A stretch of DNA of 34,484 bases from Aquabacterium sp. (GTDB lineage Bacteria > Pseudomonadota > Gammaproteobacteria > Burkholderiales > Burkholderiaceae_C). The stretch spans positions 1-34,484 of the forward strand of contig JARXAJ010000265.1 in assembly GCA_029865965.1 (NCBI GenBank), in the 5' to 3' direction. Positions 22,847 to 31,376 of the stretch are shown piece by piece. Each line of letters opens with the position of its first letter. Position 1 is the first letter of the stretch. Made by a program: the position numbers and the translations under genes. Below the pieces are notes generated by a model, which saw nothing but the letters and a program-made list of their open reading frames with translations, was not told the origin of the DNA and ran no database searches.

Positions 22847-23649
22847 TGCGCACCCCTGTCAACACCTTCAGGCAGGCGATTGCCGCACCCGGCGCGCAGA
22901 TCGGCCTGTGGCTGGGCCTGGCCGACCCGTATGCGGCCGAGCTGTGCGCCACCACCGGCTTCGACTGGCTGCTGATCGACGGCGAACACGGGCCCAATGA
23001 CTTGCGGTCGATGCTGGGCGCGCTGCAGGCAGTGGCGCCGTACCCGTCGCACCCGGTGCTGCGCATCCCGCAGGGCGACACCGCGCTGATCAAGCAGGTG
23101 CTGGAGATCGGCGCCACCACGCTGCTGGTGCCGATGGTGGAAAGCGCCGCGCAGGCGCGTGACCTGGTGCGCGCCATGCGCTACCCGCCGCAGGGCGTGC
23201 GCGGCGTGGGCAGCGGCCTGGCGCGCTCGTCACGCTGGAGCGCGCAGGCCGACTACCTGCATGAGGCCAACGACAGCGTCTGCCTGCTGGTGCAGGTGGA
23301 AACCGCAGCGGCGCTGGCGCAGCTCGACGAGATCGCGGCGGTCGATGGTGTGCACGGCGTGTTCATCGGGCCGGCCGACTTGTCGGCGTCGATGGGCCAC
23401 CTGGGCAACCCGGGCCACCCCGACGTGCGCCTGGCCATCGACACCGCCATCGCCCGCATCCTGGCCGCTGGCAAGGCGCCGGGCATCCTGGCGGTCGACG
23501 AGACCCTGGCGCGCCACTACATCGGCCTGGGCACACGCTTTGTGGCGGTGGGGGTGGACGCCACGGTGCTGGCGCGCGGGCTGCGGTCGCTGGCCCTGCG
23601 CTTCAAGCCAGCCGACGCGGCGCCCCGGGCCGCGGCCACCGGCTATTGA
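22846..23649 (+). CDS. hpaI: 4-hydroxy-2-oxoheptanedioate aldolase
   Basis: The 267-residue class II aldolase of the HpcH/HpaI family has [31 protein letters not shown] (base His near residue 46), [17 protein letters not shown] (metal Glu), [24 protein letters not shown] (metal Glu) and [19 protein letters not shown] (metal Asp). It would split 4-hydroxy-2-oxoheptanedioate into pyruvate and succinic semialdehyde with a divalent metal. It is coupled to hpaH. A strong hairpin follows at 23693. Relatives acting on 2-keto-3-deoxy sugars exist, but the neighbour supports the aromatic pathway. Confidence 0.92.
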   Translation: MRTPVNTFRQAIAAPGAQIGLWLGLADPYAAELCATTGFDWLLIDGEHGPNDLRSMLGALQAVAPYPSHPVLRIPQGDTALIKQVLEIGATTLLVPMVESAAQARDLVRAMRYPPQGVRGVGSGLARSSRWSAQADYLHEANDSVCLLVQVETAAALAQLDEIAAVDGVHGVFIGPADLSASMGHLGNPGHPDVRLAIDTAIARILAAGKAPGILAVDETLARHYIGLGTRFVAVGVDATVLARGLRSLALRFKPADAAPRAAATGY

Positions 23650-23692
23650 CCCTGGCGCCGGCAGGCGCGGCCAGTGGCCGTGCCGGGGATCA

Positions 23693-23717
23693 GGCGGCTT
23701 TCAGATGGAAGGCCGCC
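23693..23717 (+). terminator. Strong hairpin after hpaI, probable transcription stop
   Basis: GGCGGCTTTC (23693-23702) pairs with GAAGGCCGCC (23708-23717) as a ten-pair stem (one G-U pair) with an AGATG loop. It lies 43 bases after the hpaI stop and before the arsenic operon. No T-run follows, so termination may be Rho-assisted. Confidence 0.5.
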
Positions 23718-23851
23718 ACCGCAGCCGTCAGGGCCTGTGCATGGCCGTGCAGCGCCGGGCCAGCGCTGTGCTGGTGCCGCGTGGCTGCGCGGCGATGGCA
23801 TGCAGGCGCGTGTCATCAGGCCGTCACATGGGCGCCGGAAGATTCGATGGT

Positions 23852-23875
23852 TTTGGAAAAGTCTGATTGTCCAAA
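23852..23875. promoter_or_regulatory. Possible operator of the arsenic operon
   Basis: TTTGGA (23852-23857) and TCCAAA (23870-23875) form a dyad with a 12-base spacer in a locally AT-rich stretch 37-60 bases ahead of gap. This is where an ArsR site would be expected, but the dyad is short and I could not identify a convincing -35/-10 pair. Confidence 0.3.
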
Positions 23876-23911
23876 GACGTTCTGTTCAACTCCTTCGGCA
23901 CTGGAACCACC

Positions 23912-24955
23912 ATGAAAGTTGGCATCAATGGCATGGGCCGCATCGGCCGCCTGGCGCTGCGCGCCGCCATGGGCGCGGCCGACCGGCCTGCCGACGACCC
24001 ACGCGCGGCCAACCGGCTGGACGTGGTGCATGTCAATGAGCTCAAGGGCGGCGCCGCAGCCACCGCCCACCTGCTGGCCTTCGACAGCGTGCAAGGCCGT
24101 TGGCGGGCCGACATCGCGGCCGACGGCGATGCGGCGCTGCACATCGGCAGCCGGCGGCTGGCGTTCTCGTCGCATGCCGTGGCCGCCGACATTCCCTGGG
24201 GCGACCTGGGTGTCGACCTGGTGCTGGAATGCACCGGCAAGTTCCTCACGCCCGAGACCCTGCAAGGCCACCTGGACCGTGGCGCCAAGCGGGTGATCGT
24301 GGCCGCGCCGGTCAAGGTGGGCGGCGTGCTGAACATCGTGGTGGGCATCAACCACCACCTGTACGACCCCGCCACCAACCACATCGTCACCGCTGCATCC
24401 TGCACCACCAACTGCCTGGCGCCGGTGGTCAAGGTGGTGCATGAATCCATCGGCATCCGCCACGGCCAGATCACCACCATCCACGACCCGACCAACACCA
24501 ACCTGGTGGTCGATGCGCCGCACAAGGACCTGCGGCGCGCCCGCAGCGCCATGCTGAGCCTGGCGCCCACGACCACCGGCAGCGCCACCGCCATCGCGCT
24601 GATCTATCCTGATCTCAAAGGCAAGCTCAACGGCCATGCGGTGCGCGCGCCGGTGCTCAATGCGTCGCTGACCGATTGCGTGTTCGAGCTGCAGCGCGCC
24701 ACCACGGCCGACGAAGTCAACCAGCTGTTTGCCGCTGCGGCGCGTGGCCCGCTGGCCGGCATCCTGGGCTATGAAGAGCGGCCGCTGGTCAGTGCCGACT
24801 ATGCCCGCGACACGCGCAGCAGCATCATCGATGCGCTGTCGACCCTGGTCACTGACGGCACGATGCTCAAGGTCTATGCCTGGTACGACAACGAGATGGG
24901 CTATGCCTGCCGCATGGTCGACCTGGCCTGCCACATGGACAGCCTGGGGCTCTGA
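23912..24955 (+). CDS. gapdh: Arsenic-operon glyceraldehyde-3-phosphate dehydrogenase
   Basis: The 347-residue GAPDH has the NAD site [17 protein letters not shown], the catalytic [10 protein letters not shown] (Cys164) and the C-terminal [15 protein letters not shown]. An Arg/Asp-rich insert ([16 protein letters not shown], residues 23-38) is longer than in glycolytic enzymes but usual in ars-linked copies. With arsenate in place of phosphate, GAPDH forms 1-arseno-3-phosphoglycerate, which ArsJ exports. The arsJ gene starts two bases after its stop, so the role is arsenate detoxification rather than glycolysis. The start at 23912 was chosen because it directly begins the Rossmann strand. Confidence 0.93.
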   Translation: MKVGINGMGRIGRLALRAAMGAADRPADDPRAANRLDVVHVNELKGGAAATAHLLAFDSVQGRWRADIAADGDAALHIGSRRLAFSSHAVAADIPWGDLGVDLVLECTGKFLTPETLQGHLDRGAKRVIVAAPVKVGGVLNIVVGINHHLYDPATNHIVTAASCTTNCLAPVVKVVHESIGIRHGQITTIHDPTNTNLVVDAPHKDLRRARSAMLSLAPTTTGSATAIALIYPDLKGKLNGHAVRAPVLNASLTDCVFELQRATTADEVNQLFAAAARGPLAGILGYEERPLVSADYARDTRSSIIDALSTLVTDGTMLKVYAWYDNEMGYACRMVDLACHMDSLGL

Positions 24956-24957
24956 GC

Positions 24958-26232
24958 ATGGCGGCCACCAGCCCGGCACCGGGCGCACCAGCCGACGCGC
25001 CGCCCAACGGCACCCGCAACTACGCCATCGTCACCGCCGCCTACTGGGGCTTCACCCTCAGCGACGGCGCGCTGCGCATGCTGGTGCTGCTGCACTTCTA
25101 CCGGCTGGGCTATTCACCGTTCACGCTGGCGTTTCTGTTCCTGCTGTATGAGGCCATGGGCGTGGTGGCCAACCTGGTGGGCGGCTGGCTGGCCACGCGC
25201 TACGGCATCCAGCGCATGTTGGTGGTGGGGCTGGCCACGCAGATCACCGGCTTCCTGCTGCTGTCGGCGCTGTCGCCCAGCTGGACAGCGGTGATGTCGG
25301 TGGCGTGGGTGGTGCTGGCACAGGGCGTGTGCGGCGTGGCCAAGGACCTGACCAAGACCGCCAGCAAGTCGGCCATCAAGCTCACCGCAGGGTCCGCCTC
25401 GGGCCAGCTGTTCAAGTGGGTGGCCTTCTTCACCGGCAGCAAGAACGCCATGAAGGGTGTGGGCTTCTTCCTGGGTGGCCTGCTGCTGCAGGTACTGGGC
25501 TTCCAGCACGCGCTGTGGGTGATGGCGGGCCTGCTGGCACTGGTGCTGGGCGGCGTGCTGGCCTTTGTGCCGCCGCTGATGGGCAAGAGCAAGGCATCGG
25601 CCTCGGCCAAGGAGCTGTTTGCCAAGAACCGCGGCATCAACCTGCTGGCGGCTGCGCGGGTGATGCTGTTCGGCGCGCGGGATGTGTGGTTCGTCGTCGG
25701 TGTGCCGGTGTTCCTGTATTCGGCCGGCTGGACCTTCACCATGGTGGGCGCCTTCCTGGCCTTGTGGACCATCGGCTATGGCGTGGTGCAGGGCCTGGCG
25801 CCCCACATCGTGCGCCGCAGCGATGACGGGCTGAGCAGCGAGGTGCCTGCCGCCCGTGCCTGGTCCGCGGCACTGGCCGTGGTGCCGATGGTGCTGGCCG
25901 GCCTGGTGCTGGCCCGGGTGCCGCACCTGGAATGGGTGGTGGTGGCCGGCCTGGCGGTGTTTGGCGTGGCCTTTGCCGTCAATTCGTCGGTGCATTCGTA
26001 CCTGGTCCTGGTCTATGCCGGCAGCGAGAAGGCGGCCGAAGACGTCGGTTTCTACTACGCCGCCAATGCCTTGGGCCGGTTCTCCGGCACGCTGATGTCG
26101 GGGCTGCTGTACCAGCAGTTCGGCCTGGTCGGTGCCCTGGCGGGGTCGGGCGTGATGCTGGCCATCTGCTGGGCCGTGACCCTGGGCCTGCCGGTGCAAC
26201 GCGGCCTGTCTGCCACGCCAGCCGCCCATTGA
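24958..26232 (+). CDS. arsJ: ArsJ organoarsenical efflux permease (MFS)
   Basis: The 424-residue membrane protein has about 12 hydrophobic segments. It starts with the ArsJ-like NYAIVTAAYWGFTLSDGALRM and has GGWLATRYGIQRMLVVGL in the helix 2-3 loop. The AKDLTKTASKSAIKL stretch and FKWVAFFTGSKNAMKGVGFF (residues about 120-180) are typical of the family. ArsJ exports 1-arseno-3-phosphoglycerate, whose hydrolysis outside releases arsenate. Its place directly after gapdh is diagnostic. arsR begins 13 bases downstream. Confidence 0.93.
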   Translation: MAATSPAPGAPADAPPNGTRNYAIVTAAYWGFTLSDGALRMLVLLHFYRLGYSPFTLAFLFLLYEAMGVVANLVGGWLATRYGIQRMLVVGLATQITGFLLLSALSPSWTAVMSVAWVVLAQGVCGVAKDLTKTASKSAIKLTAGSASGQLFKWVAFFTGSKNAMKGVGFFLGGLLLQVLGFQHALWVMAGLLALVLGGVLAFVPPLMGKSKASASAKELFAKNRGINLLAAARVMLFGARDVWFVVGVPVFLYSAGWTFTMVGAFLALWTIGYGVVQGLAPHIVRRSDDGLSSEVPAARAWSAALAVVPMVLAGLVLARVPHLEWVVVAGLAVFGVAFAVNSSVHSYLVLVYAGSEKAAEDVGFYYAANALGRFSGTLMSGLLYQQFGLVGALAGSGVMLAICWAVTLGLPVQRGLSATPAAH

Positions 26233-26245
26233 AGGAGCAACCACC

Positions 26246-26572
26246 ATGGACGAGACCACCGCCGTCGCTGCCCTGGGGGCACTGGCCCAGGGCATGCGGC
26301 TGCGCATCTTCCGCGCGCTGGTGGGTGCCGGGCCCGGCGGGCTGACGCCGGGCGTGCTGTCCGCCATGCTGGACGTGAGCGCGTCCACGCTGTCCTTCCA
26401 CCTGAAGGAGCTGGCGCATGCCGGCCTGGTGTCGCAGCAGCGTGATGGCCGCCACCTGATCTACCGGCCCCAGCTGGCCCACATGAACGACCTGATGGCC
26501 TATCTGGTGGCCCATTGCTGCGGCGGTGCGCCCTGCGATGCGATTTCTGTGGCCCGCTGCGCCGATTGCTGA
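26246..26572 (+). CDS. arsR: ArsR-family arsenite-responsive repressor
   Basis: The 108-residue regulator has a winged helix-turn-helix: AQGMRLRIFRALVGAGPGG, then MLDVSASTLSFHLKELAHAG and RDGRHLIYRP. The recognition helix region lacks the classic ELCVCDL metal site. Instead cysteines cluster at the C-terminus: C91, C92, C97, C105 and C108 in HCCGGAPC and RCADC. This resembles the C-terminal As(III) site of Acidithiobacillus-type ArsR (Cys-Cys pair plus a further Cys). An AAGGAG ribosome-binding site lies at 26232-26237. It sits inside the operon rather than at its front, so it is probably autoregulated together with the resistance genes. Confidence 0.92.
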   Translation: MDETTAVAALGALAQGMRLRIFRALVGAGPGGLTPGVLSAMLDVSASTLSFHLKELAHAGLVSQQRDGRHLIYRPQLAHMNDLMAYLVAHCCGGAPCDAISVARCADC

Positions 26573-26638
26573 GGCCGCAGGCCAGCGGGCAAGGATCGGC
26601 AGTACTGGCCAGGCCCGCCGCGCACGACAATCCACCAC

Positions 26639-27658
26639 ATGGGTCTCTTCGAGCGTTATCTCACCGTCTGGGTCGGCCTGGGCATGCTGGCGGGGGTGGG
26701 CCTGGGCTTGCTGGCGCCGGGTGTGTTCCAGGTGGTGGCCGGGCTGGAGATCGCCCATGTCAACCTGGTGGTGGCGGTGTTCATCTGGGTGATGATCTAC
26801 CCGATGATGATCCAGATCGACTTCGCGTCGATCAAGACCGTGGGCCAGAGCCCGCGCGGGTTGGTGCTCACCGTGGTGGTCAACTGGCTGGTCAAGCCGT
26901 TCACGATGGCGGCGCTGGCGGTGCTGTTCTTCGAGCACATCTTTGCGTCCTGGGTCGACCCCCGGTCGGCCAGTGAATACATCGCCGGCATGATCCTGCT
27001 GGGCGTGGCGCCCTGCACGGCGATGGTGTTCGTCTGGAGCCAGCTGGTCAAGGGCGACGCCGCCTACACCCTGGTGCAGGTGTCGGTGAACGACCTGATC
27101 ATGGTTGTCGCATTTGCGCCGATCGCGGCCTTTTTGCTGGGGGCGACCGATGTCACCGTGCCCTGGCAGACGCTGGCACTGGCGACCATGCTGTACGTGG
27201 TGCTGCCGCTGGCCGCCGGAGTGGCCACCCGCCACCTGTGGCTGCGCTCGGGCGGCCTGCCGCGCCTGGCCCGGGGCGTGGCGGCGCTCAAGCCCTGGTC
27301 GGTGGGCGGCCTGATTGCCACCGTGGTGCTGCTGTTCGGCTTCCAGGCCCGCACCCTGATCGACCAGCCACTGGTGATCGGGATGATCGCGGTGCCGCTG
27401 GTGTTGCAGAGCTACGGCATCTTCGCGCTGTCGTTCTTCGCCGCCTGGAAGCTGCGCCTGCCGCACAGCATCGCCGCGCCGGCCTGCCTCATCGGCACCT
27501 CCAACTTCTTCGAGCTGGCAGTGGCCGTGGCCATCTCGCTGTTCGGCTTGCACTCGGGCGCGGCGCTGGCCACCGTGGTGGGCGTGCTGGTGGAAGTGCC
27601 GGTGATGCTGTCCCTGGTGGCTGTTGCCAACCGCACCCGCCACTGGTTCCCGACCTGA
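26639..27658 (+). CDS. acr3: ACR3-family arsenite efflux pump
   Basis: The 339-residue protein has about ten hydrophobic helices. It starts [20 protein letters not shown]. The functional cysteine is in [18 protein letters not shown] (Cys126), with the conserved helix-break residues nearby, and the conserved glutamates are in [19 protein letters not shown] and LVEVPVML near the C-terminus. ACR3 extrudes As(III) using the proton gradient. The gap from arsR is 66 bases, the widest in the operon, but I saw no separate promoter. It provides the arsenite arm, while gapdh/arsJ provide the arsenate arm. Confidence 0.95.
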   Translation: MGLFERYLTVWVGLGMLAGVGLGLLAPGVFQVVAGLEIAHVNLVVAVFIWVMIYPMMIQIDFASIKTVGQSPRGLVLTVVVNWLVKPFTMAALAVLFFEHIFASWVDPRSASEYIAGMILLGVAPCTAMVFVWSQLVKGDAAYTLVQVSVNDLIMVVAFAPIAAFLLGATDVTVPWQTLALATMLYVVLPLAAGVATRHLWLRSGGLPRLARGVAALKPWSVGGLIATVVLLFGFQARTLIDQPLVIGMIAVPLVLQSYGIFALSFFAAWKLRLPHSIAAPACLIGTSNFFELAVAVAISLFGLHSGAALATVVGVLVEVPVMLSLVAVANRTRHWFPT

Positions 27659-27674
27659 GATTGCCTGCCTGTCC

Positions 27675-28415
27675 ATGCACCCAGACCCCACCCAGCCCCG
27701 TGCCGTGCCTGATCTGCCCAACCTCGACGCAGCCCTGTTCCAGCGGCCTGGCAATGCGCAGCTGGCCGGCGCGGCAGCGTCGGCCCACGCGCCGCGCTTT
27801 TTGTTGCTGTATGGGTCGCTGCGTGAACGCTCCTACAGCAAGCTGCTGACGCTGGAGGCGGCGCGCCTGCTGCAGGCCATGGGGGGTGAGGTGCGCATCT
27901 TCGACCCCGCCGGCCTGCCGTTGCCCGACGGCGCGCCCGACAGCCACCCCAAGGTGCAGGAACTGCGCGACGCCGCCACCTGGGCCGAAGGCATGGTGTG
28001 GACATCGCCAGAGCGCCATGGGGCGATGACCGGCGTCATCAAGGCGCAGATCGACTGGCTGCCGCTGAACCTGGGCGCATCGCGGCCCACCCAGGGCAAG
28101 ACCCTGGCGGTGATGCAGGTGTCGGGCGGCTCGCAGTCGTACAACGCCGTCAACCAGCTGCGGGTGCTGGGGCGCTGGATGCGCATGCTCACCATTCCCA
28201 ACCAGTCGTCGGTGGCCCAGGCATATCAGGAGTTCGACGACGCCGGCCGCATGCGGCCATCGGCCTACTACGACAGGGTGGTCGACGTGATGGAAGAGCT
28301 GGTGAAGTTCACCCTGCTCACCCGCGACGTGGCGCCGCACCTGGTCGACCGCTACAGCGAACGGCGCGAAAGCGCGGCGGCGCTGTCGGCGCGGGTCCAC
28401 TTGCAGGCGATCTGA
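27675..28415 (+). CDS. arsH: ArsH organoarsenical oxidase (NADPH-dependent FMN reductase)
   Basis: The 246-residue flavodoxin-like protein has [18 protein letters not shown] (FMN phosphate loop near residues 41-58), [32 protein letters not shown] and [20 protein letters not shown], all ArsH signatures. ArsH oxidises trivalent organoarsenicals such as methylarsenite to less toxic pentavalent forms, using FMN and NADPH. It is the last gene of the arsenic operon, 16 bases after acr3. The start at 27675 gives the usual N-terminal extension ([14 protein letters not shown]). Confidence 0.94.
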   Translation: MHPDPTQPRAVPDLPNLDAALFQRPGNAQLAGAAASAHAPRFLLLYGSLRERSYSKLLTLEAARLLQAMGGEVRIFDPAGLPLPDGAPDSHPKVQELRDAATWAEGMVWTSPERHGAMTGVIKAQIDWLPLNLGASRPTQGKTLAVMQVSGGSQSYNAVNQLRVLGRWMRMLTIPNQSSVAQAYQEFDDAGRMRPSAYYDRVVDVMEELVKFTLLTRDVAPHLVDRYSERRESAAALSARVHLQAI

Positions 28416-28675
28416 GCGGCAGCGTCGGTCGGTGGCACGGCAGCAGTGCCTCGCACGGGCGCAGTTGCAGCAGCCCGCCCAGGCCCTGCGGCAGCGGCCA
28501 GTTGGCGCTGAGCACGGCAGCGGCGTGCAGGTCCAACGCGCGCAGCGACAGGTCCAGCGGCTTCAACTGCCACTTGCCTTGCCCGGGCGGGCTGTGCAAG
28601 TCCATGTGGTCGAGCCGGAGCACCATGTCCAGCGTGCCGATGTCGCAGAAGCTGCAGCCGGATTCCTGCAAACCA
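28416..28675. other. Region after arsH with an unidentified minus-strand coding-like stretch
   Basis: Between arsH and the next promoter the minus strand reads as plausible protein from about 28690 down into the arsH 3' end: CQCGLQESGCSFCDIGTLD, then MVLRLDHMDLHSPPGQGKW and LSLRALDLHAAAVLSAN. It has four cysteines near its start but no ATG (only a TTG at 28671), and its frame overlaps the arsH end by about 100 bases. I do not recognise it. It may be a small gene divergent from the homogentisate operon, or the remnant of one. No clear terminator for arsH is visible. Confidence 0.3.
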
Positions 28676-28724
28676 CATTGACATGGCGCGTTCCAACTCT
28701 AAAATGCAAACGCGTTTGTCAATG
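28676..28724 (+). promoter_or_regulatory. Sigma-70-type promoter with overlapping operators for the homogentisate operon
   Basis: TTGACA (28678-28683) and TAAAAT (28700-28705) are 16 bases apart, close to the sigma-70 consensus, in an AT-rich patch. Around the expected start site is a perfect 12-bp palindrome CAAACGCGTTTG (28707-28718). In addition CATTGACA (28676-28683) is mirrored by TGTCAATG (28717-28724), and each arm is followed inwards by a CGCGTT-type sequence, so the two arms form a larger inverted repeat flanking the promoter. A repressor dimer or pair could cover both. No regulator gene is adjacent. Confidence 0.7.
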
Positions 28725-28765
28725 TTGAATATGACGGCACGCACCAATCACCCGATGGAGACGCC

Positions 28766-29722
28766 ATGAACACCAAAGCCTTTGCCAGCCAAGCCGACCT
28801 GGAAGAAAAGCAGGTCACCTTCGCCCAGCTGTCAGACCATGCCTGGGCCTACACCGCCGAAGGCGACCCCAACACCGGCATCATCATCGGCGACGACGCG
28901 GTGCTGGTGGCCGATACCCAGGCCACGCCGGCCATGGCGGCCGACGTGATCCGCCGCATCCGCACCGTGACCGACAAGCCGATCAAGTACGTGGTGCTCA
29001 CCCACTACCACGCGGTGCGGGTGCTGGGTGCCAGTGCCTACCAGCCCCAGCAAATCATCGCCAGCCAGGACACCTACGACCTGATCGTCGAACGCGGAGA
29101 GGCCGACAAGGCCAGCGAGATCGGACGCTTCCCACGCTTGTTCCGCAATGTCGAAACGGTGCCCGCCGGCATGACCTGGCCCACCATCACCTTCAGCGGC
29201 AAGATGACGCTGTGGCTGGGCAAGCTGGAAGTGCAGTTGCTGCAGTTGGGCCGCGGCCACACCAAGGGCGACACCGTCGTGTGGCTGCCGGGTGAAAAAA
29301 CCCTGCTGTCGGGCGACCTGGTCGAGTTCGACGCCACGCCCTATGCCGGTGACGCCTACTTCCAGGACTGGCCGCAGACGCTCAGCAACATCGCTGCCCT
29401 GAAGCCCCAGGCCCTGGTGCCCGGCCGCGGCCCGGCGCTCAAGGGCGACGCCCAGGTGCAGGCCGGGCTGGACGCCACCCGCAACTTCATCAGCGATGTG
29501 TGGGCCAACGTGCAGGCCGGCGTGGCCGCCGGCAAGGACTTGAACGCCGTCTACAAGGCCACCTATGCGGCGCTCAAGCCCAAGTACGGCCACTGGGTCA
29601 TCTTCGACCACTGCATGCCGTTCGACGTGACCCGCTGCTACGACGAGGCCACCCAGTACCGCGACCCGCGGGTGTGGACAGCCGAGCGCGACCAGCAGAT
29701 GTGGGCCACGCTGGAAGGCTGA
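28766..29722 (+). CDS. MBL-fold protein with degenerate zinc motif, homogentisate operon
   Basis: The 318-residue protein has the metallo-beta-lactamase fold order (NTGIIIGDDAVLVADTQATP, then VVLTHYHAVRVLGASAYQ, LGRGHTKGDTVVWLPGEKTL, LSGDLVEFDATPYAGDAYF). The HxHxDH motif is H80-Y-H82-A-V84-R85, so the second-site Asp and His are replaced. From memory this variant recurs in homologues next to hmgA/fahA, so it seems a family feature. There is no signal peptide. It is first in the operon, with GGAG seven bases upstream of the ATG and a one-base gap to the monooxygenase. It may be a thioesterase- or esterase-like enzyme with one metal, or a binding protein; its function is unknown. Confidence 0.85.
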   Translation: MNTKAFASQADLEEKQVTFAQLSDHAWAYTAEGDPNTGIIIGDDAVLVADTQATPAMAADVIRRIRTVTDKPIKYVVLTHYHAVRVLGASAYQPQQIIASQDTYDLIVERGEADKASEIGRFPRLFRNVETVPAGMTWPTITFSGKMTLWLGKLEVQLLQLGRGHTKGDTVVWLPGEKTLLSGDLVEFDATPYAGDAYFQDWPQTLSNIAALKPQALVPGRGPALKGDAQVQAGLDATRNFISDVWANVQAGVAAGKDLNAVYKATYAALKPKYGHWVIFDHCMPFDVTRCYDEATQYRDPRVWTAERDQQMWATLEG

Positions 29723-29723
29723 C

Positions 29724-31376
29724 ATGGCGGCGCTGACCTACGACAGCAGCGGCGCCACCATCCAGGCGCATGCCTTCACCTACGCCCGCAGCCCTGACCA
29801 GGCCGCGCCGGCTCCGGTGCGCCACCCGGTGGTGGTTGTGGGTGCCGGCCCGGTGGGCCTGAGCCTGGCCATCGACCTGGCCCAGCGTGGCCAGCCGGTG
29901 CTGCTGCTCGACAACGACCACAGGCTGTCCACCGGTTCGCGTGCCATCTGCTTTGCCAAGCGCACGCTGGAGATCTGGGACCGGCTGGGCGTGGGCGATG
30001 CCATGCTGGCCAAGGGCGTGCAGTGGAACGTCGGCAAGGTGTTCTTCGGCCACGACCTGCTCTACCGCTTCGACCTGCTGCCCGAGCCGGGCCACCAGCG
30101 GCCGGCCTTCATCAACCTGCAGCAGTACTACGCCGAGGCCTATCTTGCATTGCGCGCGGCCGAACTGCCCGCCATTGCCATCCGCTGGCAGAACAGCGTG
30201 GTCGGCTGCACACCGCAGGCCGACGGCGTGCTGCTGGACGTGGACACGCCCGACGGCCGCTACCAGCTGCTGGCCGACCAGGTGGTGGCCTGCGACGGGT
30301 CACGCTCGCGCTTGCGGGCGCTGCTGGGGCAGGAGAGCAAGGGCCGGGTCTTCCAGGACCGTTTCCTGATCGCCGACGTGCGCATGCAGGTGGACTTTCC
30401 GGCCGAGCGCTGGTTCTGGTTCGACCCGCCGTTCCACCCCAATCAAAGTGTGCTGCTGCACCGCCAGCCCGACAACGTCTGGCGCATCGACTTCCAGCTG
30501 GGCTGGGACGCCGACCCCGAGGTGGAGAAGCAGCCCGAGCGCATCCGCCCCCGGGTTGACGCGATGCTGCGCGCCGCCATGGGCCGCGAGGTCGCCTATG
30601 AACTGGAATGGGCCAGCGTCTACACCTTCGCCTGCCTGCGCATGGACCGCTTCGTGCACGGCCGGGTGCTGTTTGCCGGTGATGCGGCGCACGGCGTGTC
30701 GCCGTTCGGCGCACGCGGCGCCAACTCGGGCGTGCAAGATGCCGACAACCTGGGCTGGAAGCTCGACCTGGTGCTGCGCGGCGTGGCACCGCAGGCGCTG
30801 CTGGCCAGCTACGGGCCCGAGCGCGAGGACGCGGCCGACGAGAACCTGCTGAATTCCACCCGCGCCACCGACTTCATCACGCCCAAGAGCGCCATCTCGC
30901 GGCTGTTCCGCGACGCCACGCTCGACCTGGCGCGCCACCACCCGTTCGCCCGCCGCATCGTCAACAGCGGCCGGCTGTCGGTGCCGGCCACGCTGCACGC
31001 CTCGCCGCTGAACACGGCCGACTGCGATGTGTTTGCCGGCGCCATGGTGCCCGGTGCGCCGGCGGTCGATGCGCCGCTGGCCGATGCCGACAGCGGCGGC
31101 TGGCTGCTGCGCCGGCTGCAGGGCAACGGCTTTGCCGCGCTGGTGTTCGGCGGCGACGGCTCGGCCGTCACCGCTGGTGCCGAAGGCATCGTGCCGGTCG
31201 ATCTGGTGCATCTCGGCGCCACCGGCACCGCCGCCGAGCGCTATGACGCCCGCCCCGGCACCGTGGTGCTGCTGCGGCCCGACCAGCATGTGTGCGCCCG
31301 CTGGCGCGCGCCCACCGCCGCCGACGTGGCCGCTGCGCTCCGCCGCGCCCTGGCGCTGCCCGCAGGAGACGCCTGA
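29724..31376 (+). CDS. FAD-dependent aromatic monooxygenase, candidate 3-hydroxyphenylacetate 6-hydroxylase
   Basis: The 550-residue class A flavoprotein monooxygenase has the FAD fingerprint PVVVVGAGPVGLSLAIDLAQ (near residues 35-55), the NADPH/FAD-linked DG motif VACDGSRSRLR (near 189-199) and the second FAD motif VLFAGDAAHGVSPFGARGAN (near 314-333). It resembles MhpA (3-hydroxyphenylpropionate hydroxylase) and phenol hydroxylases and has a C-terminal thioredoxin-like part (from about residue 430). In an operon with hmgA and fahA, hydroxylation of 3-hydroxyphenylacetate to homogentisate is the natural hypothesis. Substrate specificity is inferred, not read. It overlaps the DUF2783 gene by one base. 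Confidence 0.88.
   Translation: MAALTYDSSGATIQAHAFTYARSPDQAAPAPVRHPVVVVGAGPVGLSLAIDLAQRGQPVLLLDNDHRLSTGSRAICFAKRTLEIWDRLGVGDAMLAKGVQWNVGKVFFGHDLLYRFDLLPEPGHQRPAFINLQQYYAEAYLALRAAELPAIAIRWQNSVVGCTPQADGVLLDVDTPDGRYQLLADQVVACDGSRSRLRALLGQESKGRVFQDRFLIADVRMQVDFPAERWFWFDPPFHPNQSVLLHRQPDNVWRIDFQLGWDADPEVEKQPERIRPRVDAMLRAAMGREVAYELEWASVYTFACLRMDRFVHGRVLFAGDAAHGVSPFGARGANSGVQDADNLGWKLDLVLRGVAPQALLASYGPEREDAADENLLNSTRATDFITPKSAISRLFRDATLDLARHHPFARRIVNSGRLSVPATLHASPLNTADCDVFAGAMVPGAPAVDAPLADADSGGWLLRRLQGNGFAALVFGGDGSAVTAGAEGIVPVDLVHLGATGTAAERYDARPGTVVLLRPDQHVCARWRAPTAADVAAALRRALALPAGDA

Noticed and set aside
23912-24955. Glycolytic GAPDH
   Set aside because: Direct coupling to arsJ and the residue 23-38 insertion indicate the arsenic-specific role.
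25979-27754. 591-codon open frame on the minus strand opposite arsJ, arsR and acr3
   Set aside because: Its product is a His/Gln/Arg/Gly-rich string with no domain, as expected from the antisense of GC-rich genes; the plus-strand genes are unmistakable.
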